Assembly: GCA_958295805.1 (NCBI GenBank)
Contig: OY282373.1
Span: 2,017,001-2,081,000 of the forward strand
Origin: an uncultured Nitrospirales bacterium
Lineage (GTDB): Bacteria > Nitrospirota > Nitrospiria > Nitrospirales > UBA8639
Length of the DNA stretch: 64,000 nucleotides
Direction of reading: 5' to 3'
Of the stretch, positions 1-7,530 are shown one piece after another. Every line of letters begins with the position of its first letter. Within the stretch, counting starts at the first letter, position 1. The notes under the pieces are model-generated. The model ran no database searches and was not told the origin of the DNA. It saw only the letters and a program-made list of their open reading frames with translations. The position numbers and the translations under genes are program-made.

Positions 1-28
1 TTCGCACAAGGCCGCATCGACGTGTACA

Positions 29-1033
29 CTATTGCAACACGAAATGTCCGCGTCGATTCTGCTGCCAGCACTCCGGTTTGGATTCTCGACAAAAGGGTTT
101 CTCTTTCCCGTAACTGACAATCCGGATTCTGGACGCTTCCACTCCGAGGTCGACCAAATAATCTTTCACGGCCTGGGCCCGACGTTTGCCTAATTCGACG
201 TTATAGTCCGTCGTCCCACGTTCATCACAATGGCCTTCAACCAGGACGTTGGAATCTTTGTATGTCTCGTCAAGCAGTTTGGCGTTTTTTTCTAACACGG
301 ATGCGGCGTCATCACGAATGGAATATTGATCAAAGCCGAAAAAGACGTGCTCCAACTTGCTGTCCACCTTCTCGACTTCAGGGACCGGCTCCTCCTGAGT
401 CGGAGGTTCTTCAGGCACAATGTCGGACGAGGTTAATGTTTCGACGGCCGGTTCGGCTTCAACGATTGGTTCGGCTTCAACGATTGGTTCGGCTTCAACA
501 ACTGGTTCGGCTTCGACGACTGGTTCGGCTTCAACGACTGGTTCGGCTTCGACGCCCTCCGTCGGCTCAACCGGACTCGCAACTTCAGGCGTATCAAGGA
601 CGGGTTGAGGAGGTAATTCAGGAACATAGTCTGAGGCCGGGCCACGACTTCCCTTCGGAAATTCCAACGGCACTGTTGGAAGTGCTCGAGTCGGAGGAGT
701 GGCTTCAAAAACGACTGCCTCAGACTCCACGTCAGGTAATTCAATTAATTCAGGCTCCACTTCCGGTAATTTCGGACTCTCAGGAAACGTCGGGCTGGGA
801 GGGCTTTCCGGAATAAAATCTGATGAGCCGAATTCTTCGACGTTTATCATTTCCTCAACCATCGAATCCCCACTCCCCGTGTCATCCTCGCCGTCGGACT
901 GTACTTGACGCTGCTCACGAACGTCCTCGGCACTCATGACCGCAGCACGTTTCGTCGTTTCACATGCGGAGAACGTCACAAGGAGCCCTAGGCCCACGAG
1001 GATAAGAGTCGCCGCATTTTTTACGTTGGACAT
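29..1033 (-). CDS. pal: Pal-like OmpA-domain outer-membrane lipoprotein
   Basis: Lipoprotein that would anchor the outer membrane to peptidoglycan. I start it at the ATG ending at 1033 because AAGGAG lies 8 bases upstream; a longer in-frame reading to 1072 lacks such a site. The signal peptide has a hydrophobic stretch and a lipobox ending FSAC, with Cys24 as the lipidated residue. Next comes a spacer of about 190 residues rich in Pro, Glu and Val, including six tandem EAEPVV-type units. The C-terminal 105 residues are an OmpA/Pal domain with FFGFDQYSI, the VEGHCDERGTTDYN peptidoglycan-binding motif and LGKRRAQAVKDYL. The spacer is much longer than in E. coli Pal, where the linker is short. 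No tol genes lie beside it in this window, so the Pal name rests on the domain only. Confidence 0.85.
   Translation of the reverse strand: MSNVKNAATLILVGLGLLVTFSACETTKRAAVMSAEDVREQRQVQSDGEDDTGSGDSMVEEMINVEEFGSSDFIPESPPSPTFPESPKLPEVEPELIELPDVESEAVVFEATPPTRALPTVPLEFPKGSRGPASDYVPELPPQPVLDTPEVASPVEPTEGVEAEPVVEAEPVVEAEPVVEAEPIVEAEPIVEAEPAVETLTSSDIVPEEPPTQEEPVPEVEKVDSKLEHVFFGFDQYSIRDDAASVLEKNAKLLDETYKDSNVLVEGHCDERGTTDYNVELGKRRAQAVKDYLVDLGVEASRIRIVSYGKEKPFCRESKPECWQQNRRGHFVLQ
450..557 (-). repeat. Six 18-bp tandem repeats inside the Pal-like gene
   Basis: Six consecutive 18-base units, each carrying GGTTCGGCTTC on the + strand, start at 450, 468, 486, 504, 522 and 540. On the coding strand they encode EAEP followed by VV, IV or AV. 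The unit is a multiple of three, so changes in copy number would alter the length of the periplasmic spacer without breaking the frame. Confidence 0.9.
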
Positions 1034-1077
1034 CCAAGCTGCTCCTTTCATCTCAACCCTTTTATCGCTCACGATCT

Positions 1078-1106
1078 AGCATACATGTTCTTGAGACAAT
1101 TGTCTC
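1078..1106 (-). promoter_or_regulatory. Putative pal promoter with a 14-bp palindrome
   Basis: On the - strand, GAGACA (1106-1101) and TATGCT (1083-1078) are 17 bases apart, which would place a transcript start close to 1071, about 38 bases before the pal ATG. A perfect palindrome, GAGACAATTGTCTC, lies at 1093-1106 and covers the -35 hexamer, as an operator might. A second candidate further upstream is TTGACA (1266-1261) with TAGTAA (1243-1238), also 17 apart but with a poor -10. The rest of 1034-1413 holds no gene that I can see. Confidence 0.35.
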
Positions 1107-1312
1107 CCTCAATTTCCGACCATCACTCCATGACACGACGACAACGTTGACAATGGAATTGAGAAAAACAATTGATAAAGACAAAGGAATGGCAAAACGG
1201 ACGATTAGGATGATTATCTTGAATCTGGTGATCGCCTTTACTAATAAATTCTGCTTAACTTGTCAACATGTTTTCAGAAAATGCCTTTTGCACGCCTTCG
1301 ACTGAGTTCGGC

Positions 1313-1342
1313 TTGACGAAGGTTTTTTCAGGCCAGTATGAT
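1313..1342 (+). promoter_or_regulatory. Putative promoter of the ABC operon
   Basis: TTGACG (1313-1318) and TATGAT (1337-1342) are separated by 18 bases, each matching the sigma-70 consensus at five of six positions. The expected start point near 1349 leaves a leader of about 65 bases before the ATPase gene at 1414. A short inverted repeat (CCTTCG at 1295, CGAAGG at 1317) followed by six T overlaps this site. It looks like part of an intergenic repeat and not a terminator, since no + strand gene lies upstream. Confidence 0.45.
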
Positions 1343-1413
1343 TCGACGCCTGCCACGTTCTTCATGCCGACGTTTCATGTGCTCAACGTTGTCGGATCAC
1401 GTCCATTGTTTGC

Positions 1414-2409
1414 ATGATTACCGTCCAACACGTGTCGAAACATTATGGACGCCACACGGCCGTTCATGACGTGACGTTCCACGTCCGGAAAGGCGACGTT
1501 CTGGCGTTCCTTGGTCCAAATGGTGCAGGGAAAACCACCACGATGCGAATCCTGGCTTGCTTTATGCCCCCAAGTGACGGCACGGCTCACGTCGCGGGAT
1601 TTGACTGCCTGGAACAGCCAATGGAAGTCAAACGACGCCTTGGATATTTGCCTGAAACTCCTCCCCTCTATCAGGAACTCACCGTCAACGAGTATTTAAC
1701 GTTCGTGGGGCGGTTGAAGGGCATCACGCCGTCGCGTGTGCCTTCACGGAAGGCACAAGTGATTGAGCAAGTGGGGCTCGGACCCGTGCATCACCGGGTG
1801 ATTGGACACCTCTCCAAGGGCTATCGACAGAGAGTCGGTCTGGCCCAAGCCCTGATTCACGATCCACCGGTTCTGATTCTGGATGAGCCGACCGTGGGGC
1901 TTGATCCCAACCAAATACGTGAGATCCGCAGCCTGATTAAAAGTCTGTCCGGGTCGCACACCATTATCCTGAGTACCCACGTTCTTCCCGAAGCCACCGC
2001 CATCTGTACCCGGGTCATGATTATTCACCAGGGCCGAATCGTGGCCGAGGATTCTCCGGAACGGTTATCCTCCCGCGTGCGTCAATCTGAAAAGCTGAGC
2101 CTCACGGTCAAACAGCCGTCGGCCGATTGGCTGGATCGGCTTGGCACGCTTCCCGGTATCCTCAACGTCTTCCCGACCGCTCAACCGGATACCTGTACCA
2201 TCGAGTGTCAACTCGGACAAGACCTGCGTGACGACCTCTCCCGATTCGTCGTGAGTCAAGGGTACGGACTGCTCGAACTCACACCCTTGTCCCTTTCTCT
2301 TGAAGACGTGTTTCTGTACCTCACGCAACGAGAAGAATTTTCTGAGGGAAGTCCGACGGCCCCTGCCCAGGTCACACCATCGCGCGCAGATGAGAGAGCA
2401 GCGACATGA
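1414..2409 (+). CDS. ABC transporter ATP-binding protein, GldA-like
   Basis: Cytoplasmic ATPase of an ABC-2 type transporter. Visible motifs are Walker A (GPNGAGKTT, about residues 34-42), a Q-loop region, the signature LSKGYRQRVGLAQAL, Walker B with D-loop (LILDEPTVGLD) and the H-loop STHVLPEA. A C-terminal domain of about 100 residues follows the nucleotide-binding fold, as in GldA and other ABC-2 ATPases. The gene overlaps the permease gene by four bases (ATGA), so the two are probably translationally coupled. The next genes are GldF-like and GldG-like, which supports assignment to that complex. The substrate is unknown; no gliding-motility genes are seen nearby. Confidence 0.9.
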   Translation: MITVQHVSKHYGRHTAVHDVTFHVRKGDVLAFLGPNGAGKTTTMRILACFMPPSDGTAHVAGFDCLEQPMEVKRRLGYLPETPPLYQELTVNEYLTFVGRLKGITPSRVPSRKAQVIEQVGLGPVHHRVIGHLSKGYRQRVGLAQALIHDPPVLILDEPTVGLDPNQIREIRSLIKSLSGSHTIILSTHVLPEATAICTRVMIIHQGRIVAEDSPERLSSRVRQSEKLSLTVKQPSADWLDRLGTLPGILNVFPTAQPDTCTIECQLGQDLRDDLSRFVVSQGYGLLELTPLSLSLEDVFLYLTQREEFSEGSPTAPAQVTPSRADERAAT

Positions 2410-3176
2410 CGCCGTTTCACACCTTGCTGGCTAAGGAATTACGGTGTTTTTTCGTGTCGCCGGTCTTGTACGTCGTCGGAACGGTGTTCCTTTTTGTCTC
2501 CGGCTTCATCGCCCACCTCATGGTCGTCAACGCCGGCCAACAAGCCCTTCGGTTGTTACAAATTCAAAATACCTACGCCCAACTGAACCTCAATGAGCTG
2601 GTGTTCCGGTCACTGTTTTACAGTTTGGATTTTGTCCTGATGTTTCTCCTCCCGATTCTGACGATGCGTCTGTTTGCGGAAGAACGGAAACTGCGAACGT
2701 TTGAACTCCTGCTCACGTCTCCCATCGGAATCAATGAAATCATTTCGGCCAAATACATGAGCGTCCTGCTCATCTATTGCGGTCTCCTCTGCCTCACCGC
2801 ACTCACGCCCGTTCTGCTGTCCTTGTCCGGCAGCTTTCACTGGGCGCCCGTTGTCACCGGCTACGTGGCCTTGGCGTTACAAGGCGGCTTGTTCTTAGCC
2901 TGCGGCGTGCTGGCCTCTGCACTGACTGAAAACCAGGTAGTCGCGGCCTTCCTGAGTTTCGGCATGATCGTCGTGATATGGCTGATCGGAGGGTTTGGGG
3001 CTTTGTTAGGCGACAGTACGATCGGCACGATCTTCTCCTACGTCTCGTTCACCGAACATTATGATCGACTGGTCCGCGGCCTGTTAGACGCCAAAGACGT
3101 TGTCTATTACGTATCCGGAATTGTGCTGACGTTATTCACGGCACACCGGGTCGTGGATTCACACCGATGGCACTGA
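2406..3176 (+). CDS. ABC-2 type permease, GldF-like
   Basis: Inner-membrane subunit of 256 residues with about six hydrophobic segments, including the N-terminal helix after the conserved LLAKELRCFFVSPVLYV start and a cluster near the C-terminus. The motif MRLFAEERKLRTFELLLTSPI, in the first cytoplasmic loop, is typical of ABC-2 permeases next to GldG-like proteins. It follows the ATPase with a 4-base overlap and itself overlaps the next gene by 10 bases. Transport role is inferred from family and context; the cargo cannot be read from sequence. Confidence 0.88.
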   Translation: MTPFHTLLAKELRCFFVSPVLYVVGTVFLFVSGFIAHLMVVNAGQQALRLLQIQNTYAQLNLNELVFRSLFYSLDFVLMFLLPILTMRLFAEERKLRTFELLLTSPIGINEIISAKYMSVLLIYCGLLCLTALTPVLLSLSGSFHWAPVVTGYVALALQGGLFLACGVLASALTENQVVAAFLSFGMIVVIWLIGGFGALLGDSTIGTIFSYVSFTEHYDRLVRGLLDAKDVVYYVSGIVLTLFTAHRVVDSHRWH

Positions 3177-4699
3177 ATCATCTGTTACCCATCCTGGGCA
3201 CAGCAGGAATCGGAATGGGACTGGGGGGCATGGTCCTTTCGCAAATCGACCCGACTCGGCAAAGCACCGTCTTCGCGTTGGAAGGGTTGGGACTTCTCTG
3301 CCTCTTCGTGTATTTCGTGGGAAACTGGAAACGCCTGAAGACTTTTTCCAGCCGCCGGTCGACTCGCCTTGGATTCAACGGCATTCTGAGCATTCTCCTG
3401 ATGACGGGCATCCTCGTGATCATCAATTTTCTGGTCATCCGGCACGGCGCCCGGTGGGACTTTTCGGAAACGCAACACTTCTCATTGGCCCCGCAAACCC
3501 TTCAAGTGCTGGGGAACCTCAAGCAGAACGTTGCCATTACGGTGTTCTCTCATGAGCGAAGCCCCGGATTTCGGACCTATCGGGATTTGTTGGAGGGGTA
3601 CACCTATACAAGCCCGCAAATTTCCGTGACCTACGTTGATCCTGAACAAGCACCGGACAAAGCCCGCGACCACGAGATTTCCAAAATCGACACGGCCGTC
3701 TTTCAAAGCGGCGAACGGACGATTCACGTCACCAAACCCACTGAAATGAACCTGACGAGTGCATTGATCCGCGTGACGAAGGATCAAACCAAACGACTGA
3801 TTTTTCTGGAAGGGCACGGCGAACGGCAAATTACGGACCAGGAACGCGGGGGATTCTCTCTGGCCCGAGATAATCTGGAAGCCCACGGATACACCGTCGC
3901 ACGCGGCTCACTCATGACCGATCCGACCCTCCTTGAAGACGCGGACGTCCTCATCGTTCCCGGCCCCCGTGAATCCCTTGCACCCGTGGAACTCCGACGG
4001 ATCACGCGCTTCGCGTCTGAAGGAGGGCGACTCCTGTTCCTGCTTGATCCCCGCACCACGACCGGACTCGACCCGTGGGTCTCAGAATGGGGGCTCACGC
4101 TCGGCCCGGGGGTCGTCGTAGACCCTGAGGATCGAGTGGCCCAAGGCAGCCCGACGGCCTTACTCGTCCGTCGATTCACGAACCACGCCGTGACCAAAGG
4201 ATTTACGGCTCCCGTGTTGCTCCCCGTCTCCCAATCCGTCACGTTTGATCGACAAGCCGCAGCCGCCGACCTGACGTTTACGTCTCTGATGCAATCATCG
4301 GAACAAAGTTGGGCGGAAACAACGTTTCATCAAACCACCCCGGAACTTGAAGAAGGGCAAGATATCAAGGGACCCTTTGCTCTTGCCGGCGTCCTGGCAC
4401 GGAAAACCGAGCCCTCGGGTTCACCGGTCACTCCTGCGATGGTGATCGTCGGGAACTCGGCCTTTGCGAGCAACGCCTACGTCAAATTTCCAGGCAACGC
4501 GGATTTCTTCCTCAATGCCGTCTCGTGGTTGGCGGATGAAAGCACGTTGATTTCGATCAGCCCCAAAGAATCGACGTTCGCCCCGTTTATTCCGAATCCC
4601 ACCCAAGAGCACCTGCTGTTGGCCGTGCAAGTCTTTTCGATTCCTTTCCTCCTTCTCTTTCTCGGGGTCACGATCTGGAGGCGGCGACGCAGCCTGTGA
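3167..4699 (+). CDS. GldG-like ABC transporter-associated membrane protein
   Basis: 510-residue protein with two N-terminal membrane helices, a third near residues 80-100, a large extracytoplasmic region and a single C-terminal helix followed by the basic tail WRRRRSL. The central part resembles the GldG family: RWDFSETQHFSLAPQT, then LIFLEGHGER and a segment around DVLIVPGPRESL. In this family the domain is thought to work with a GldA/GldF transporter; what it binds is not known. The start overlaps the permease gene by 10 bases, which fixes the operon order ATPase, permease, GldG-like. Confidence 0.87.
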   Translation: MALNHLLPILGTAGIGMGLGGMVLSQIDPTRQSTVFALEGLGLLCLFVYFVGNWKRLKTFSSRRSTRLGFNGILSILLMTGILVIINFLVIRHGARWDFSETQHFSLAPQTLQVLGNLKQNVAITVFSHERSPGFRTYRDLLEGYTYTSPQISVTYVDPEQAPDKARDHEISKIDTAVFQSGERTIHVTKPTEMNLTSALIRVTKDQTKRLIFLEGHGERQITDQERGGFSLARDNLEAHGYTVARGSLMTDPTLLEDADVLIVPGPRESLAPVELRRITRFASEGGRLLFLLDPRTTTGLDPWVSEWGLTLGPGVVVDPEDRVAQGSPTALLVRRFTNHAVTKGFTAPVLLPVSQSVTFDRQAAAADLTFTSLMQSSEQSWAETTFHQTTPELEEGQDIKGPFALAGVLARKTEPSGSPVTPAMVIVGNSAFASNAYVKFPGNADFFLNAVSWLADESTLISISPKESTFAPFIPNPTQEHLLLAVQVFSIPFLLLFLGVTIWRRRRSL

Positions 4700-4706
4700 T
4701 CCGATA

Positions 4707-4743
4707 TCTCCCTCTCCCCTCGGGAGAGTGCCAGGGTGAAGGT
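4707..4743 (+). repeat. REP-like intergenic hairpin element
   Basis: Between the GldG-like and DUF4340 genes lies CTCTCCC (4712-4718), a 3-base loop and GGGAGAG (4722-4728), a perfect 7-bp stem. The flanking bases resemble the CCCTCTCCC...GGGAGAGGG...AGGGTGAGGG element that I recall from intergenic regions of many bacteria. Its end, GAAGGTG, is also the best ribosome-binding site for the following gene. Confidence 0.5.
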
Positions 4744-4751
4744 GTTATCGC

Positions 4752-6110
4752 ATGACGCCGTATCGAACGACTTTTTTTCTTGCCGTCGTCTTCGTCGTGC
4801 TTGGAATCTACGTCTCGACCATTGAAGTTCCCACCATGGAAGAAGACACGGCGCAACGCGCGGAAGCGCAACGCCTGTTGCCCTTTGATTACCGGGAGGT
4901 GACACACTTGGTCTATACCACGCGAACCGAACGCATTGAGATGAATCGGGATCACCGGAGTCGCTGGCGAATCATCAAACCCGTTGAGGCAAAGGGGGAT
5001 GCTCGTGAGATCGGCAACGTGTTACGTGCCTTGGAAATCGGCAAAATCTCTCGCGTCATTCAAGAGGACCCCACGACCCCTGAAACATACGGCCTGCAAT
5101 CACCCTACGTGAAGATTGAAATCCAAACGGACGCGTATGCCGAAACTCTGGCTCTGGGCAACGCGGGGCCGTTGACTTCCACTTTATACGCGCAACGCGA
5201 ATCAGACGGCACGATCGTGTTGACGACGCTCTCGATTGCGGATTTTCGCAAAAAAAGCCTGTACACCTTTCGACTCAAAGATATCCTTCTTTTTGATCGA
5301 ACGGCGGCTGAACGCATTCAACTTCAGACCCCGGACCAGAACGTCACGCTCCAGCGGGGAGCCGCGTTCCATGGCCCAACGTCCCATTGGCGCTTCACCT
5401 CACCCATTGAAGCCCAAGCCGATAAAACGGCCGTGGGGATTTTCCTCATGACCCTGGATGATTTAACGGCCACCGGATTCATTGATGCTCAGGCTGAGAA
5501 ACGCGCGCTGCTGAAAACCTTTCACGCTCCCTGGTTGACGGCGACCGTTCATACAAAGCACAAAGGATACCGCGTGGCATTCTTTCAACCTCCGACGCCT
5601 GAAGAGGAGGCTTATGCCGTCACGTCAATCAATGAGCCTCTTTATCGGATACCGGCCCACGTTCTCAAAAAGTTGCCGAGTCGGGCCTTTCACCTTCAGG
5701 ACAAGCGATTGTTTGGAATGGAAGTTGGAGAGATTGCCCTGTTAACCGTCAAAACAGAGGCTTGGCACTACACCCTGATCCAACAACATGAGGAATGGTA
5801 TCTGGAGGGGAAAGAATCGGACGAGGTTAACCAGGAACGGGTGAAACTGCTGGTCAGCCGTATTGTCGATCTGCCCGCGGAACTGTCCATCAGTCTGACG
5901 CAAAACAATCTCGGCCACTACGGCCTTGCCTCACCCAACGTTGAAATCGTCGGCATCGACACGAAAGGCCGATCTCGCGGGCTTCTGACGCTGGGCACAC
6001 GGGAAAAGGGATTAGTCTATGCAACGGGAGCCGGATTGCCCGGAATTTATCAAGCTCGTTCGGTCATTCTGACGCAGATCCCTTCGTCCGACGGCCTTCT
6101 GGAGCATTAA
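4752..6110 (+). CDS. DUF4340 domain-containing protein
   Basis: 452 residues with one N-terminal membrane anchor (residues about 7-20, FFLAVVFVVLGIYV) and the rest probably extracytoplasmic. Two repeated modules each contain a strand-rich core and a phrase of the type TYGLQSPYVKIEI or HYGLASPNVEIVG, which is the hallmark of DUF4340. Its position directly after a GldG-like gene is common for this family and suggests that it acts with the transporter. The ribosome-binding site AAGGTG comes from the preceding hairpin element. No enzymatic motif is visible. Confidence 0.85.
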   Translation: MTPYRTTFFLAVVFVVLGIYVSTIEVPTMEEDTAQRAEAQRLLPFDYREVTHLVYTTRTERIEMNRDHRSRWRIIKPVEAKGDAREIGNVLRALEIGKISRVIQEDPTTPETYGLQSPYVKIEIQTDAYAETLALGNAGPLTSTLYAQRESDGTIVLTTLSIADFRKKSLYTFRLKDILLFDRTAAERIQLQTPDQNVTLQRGAAFHGPTSHWRFTSPIEAQADKTAVGIFLMTLDDLTATGFIDAQAEKRALLKTFHAPWLTATVHTKHKGYRVAFFQPPTPEEEAYAVTSINEPLYRIPAHVLKKLPSRAFHLQDKRLFGMEVGEIALLTVKTEAWHYTLIQQHEEWYLEGKESDEVNQERVKLLVSRIVDLPAELSISLTQNNLGHYGLASPNVEIVGIDTKGRSRGLLTLGTREKGLVYATGAGLPGIYQARSVILTQIPSSDGLLEH

Positions 6111-6113
6111 CGT

Positions 6114-6434
6114 TTACGAGGGATTGGGTGCCATAACGACGAGCACGCGCAGCCTGGCTCCGGAATGATTCACGACTCCATGTTCTTCGCCGGCCGGGGC
6201 CAATGTCCCCTGCCCGGGACCCAACACCCGTTCCTGATCGCCGACGCGAAAGGTGCCGTGGCCCTCCAACACCACGTACATTTTGTCCTCATTGGCATGG
6301 ATGTGCCCCTTTTGCACTTGATCCGGTTCAAAACAGTACACGTCGCAAAAAAAGCGCGGCGTTTGAAACAGATTGTGTTTTGTCATTTTCTCGCTGGAAA
6401 ATCCCTGAAAATCCGTCAAACTGATAACCTTCAT
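6114..6434 (-). CDS. Small cupin-domain protein
   Basis: 106-residue single cupin barrel. Metal-binding residues can be read in the first motif (GHIHANEDKMYVVLEG) and in the second (GTLAPAGEEHGVVNHSG). The start at 6434 is chosen because AGGAGGTGA sits just upstream of that ATG; the longer in-frame form to 6470 is less likely. It is convergent with the DUF4340 gene, with a 3-base gap. Such proteins include sugar isomerases and sensors, and nothing here selects between them. Confidence 0.8.
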   Translation of the reverse strand: MKVISLTDFQGFSSEKMTKHNLFQTPRFFCDVYCFEPDQVQKGHIHANEDKMYVVLEGHGTFRVGDQERVLGPGQGTLAPAGEEHGVVNHSGARLRVLVVMAPNPS

Positions 6435-6624
6435 CTTGTCACCTCCTCGAAACGTTCCAACCACCACCACGGCATTGTACCAAAGGCACGTGAGGCTCCC
6501 AACAACGACACGCGATCATTCTTGACTGATTCAACCCGTGCGATGATTTTGCTCCGTTGGACTCAATCATGGTAGCCTGGGACGGCCTTGACGCTTTTTC
6601 AGAATTGACCACAAGGAGCCATTG

Positions 6625-7251
6625 ATGAACGTATCGCGAAACGAATGGACCATCCTTTCAACCGTTGCCCTGCTGCTCCACCTGCTGGCCATCGGGGGTC
6701 AGGCTTCAGAAAAATTACCCGGCGACTATGAAACGATCGAGGGTGAACCTTCCCTTCACGCCCCTGGGAAAGTCTTGCTCTTGGAGTTTGCTGATTTTTA
6801 TTGTCCGCATTGCCATCTTTTCGAAAAAATCGTGACCGCACGATTGAAAAAAGAATTCGGCCAACGATTAGAGGTGCGCCTGATCGGGTTTCCCGTGATT
6901 CGCGGAAAACTCCCCACGGCGTTTGAAATGTATGAACAGGCCAGAACCATGGGGAAAGGTGCTGAAATGAAGGAGGTCTTATTCCGAACGATTCATCAAG
7001 ATACGATCCATCTGTTTGATCGAAGCCTCCGCGCACTGCTGGTTCGAGAAGTCGGGTTGGACGTCAAATCGTTCGAAGACGGGTTAGCCAGCGGTGAACC
7101 CTATAAATCCCTTGAAAAAGGCAAAGCCTGGGGGGAACGCATTGGCGTCAAACATACCCCGACCGTGGTCCTGGACGGAAATCTTCTGGTCTCGAATCTG
7201 GACATCGAGAATATTCGCACGCTGATCAACGGCATTCTCAAGAACGACTGA
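6625..7251 (+). CDS. DsbA-like periplasmic thiol:disulfide oxidoreductase
   Basis: 208 residues with an N-terminal signal sequence ending near residue 28 (GGQAS/EK). The thioredoxin-fold active site is C60-P-H-C63 in FADFYCPHCHLF, the same dipeptide as E. coli DsbA, and a cis-proline loop is visible at HTPTVVLDG. An inserted helical region lies between them, as in DsbA. The ATG at 6625 has AAGGAG six bases upstream, which is preferred over the TTG just before it. It probably introduces disulfides into exported proteins; LptD in this window has cysteines that could be clients. Confidence 0.85.
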   Translation: MNVSRNEWTILSTVALLLHLLAIGGQASEKLPGDYETIEGEPSLHAPGKVLLLEFADFYCPHCHLFEKIVTARLKKEFGQRLEVRLIGFPVIRGKLPTAFEMYEQARTMGKGAEMKEVLFRTIHQDTIHLFDRSLRALLVREVGLDVKSFEDGLASGEPYKSLEKGKAWGERIGVKHTPTVVLDGNLLVSNLDIENIRTLINGILKND

Positions 7252-7271
7252 ACCCGAGAGGCCCCATCCCC

Positions 7272-7475
7272 ATGAGCAAGAAAAAACAACCGAAGGCCCC
7301 CTTTCCCGAGCTGGAGGCCATGCTCGAAGACATGCAGGAATTACTCACGGATGAGTATGGAAATCCCCTTCCACCCGATCATCCACAAGTCAAAAAACTC
7401 CACCGCCTTGCTGAACACATCGGAACCGCCTCAGATGAGAACGAGGGCCGGAACTCACCGGCGGGACACGCCTGA
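7272..7475 (+). CDS. Small hypothetical protein, 67 aa
   Basis: Acidic and lysine-rich 67-residue protein, 20 bases after the DsbA-like gene and in the same direction, with a weak GAGAGG upstream. It begins with a Lys run and contains PLPPDHPQVKKLHRLAEHI. I do not recognise a family. The position and composition look like a genuine cytoplasmic small protein rather than a chance frame. Confidence 0.55.
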   Translation: MSKKKQPKAPFPELEAMLEDMQELLTDEYGNPLPPDHPQVKKLHRLAEHIGTASDENEGRNSPAGHA

Positions 7476-7530
7476 CCCGTGAACGCTTGCCCGCCTTCCA
7501 AAAACAAAAACCTTCGCTGAACAAATCGCC

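Noticed and set aside
450-557. CRISPR-like array
   Set aside because: Units are contiguous 18-mers with no spacers and keep a reading frame; the 33-bp repeats at 58761 are also contiguous.
262-816. 184-codon + strand frame over the Pal-like gene
   Set aside because: It is an antisense shadow of the EAEPVV repeats and the Pro-rich spacer.
1295-1328. Rho-independent terminator (CCTTCG...CGAAGG-T6)
   Set aside because: No + strand gene lies upstream, the stem is only six pairs, and the region overlaps a better promoter.
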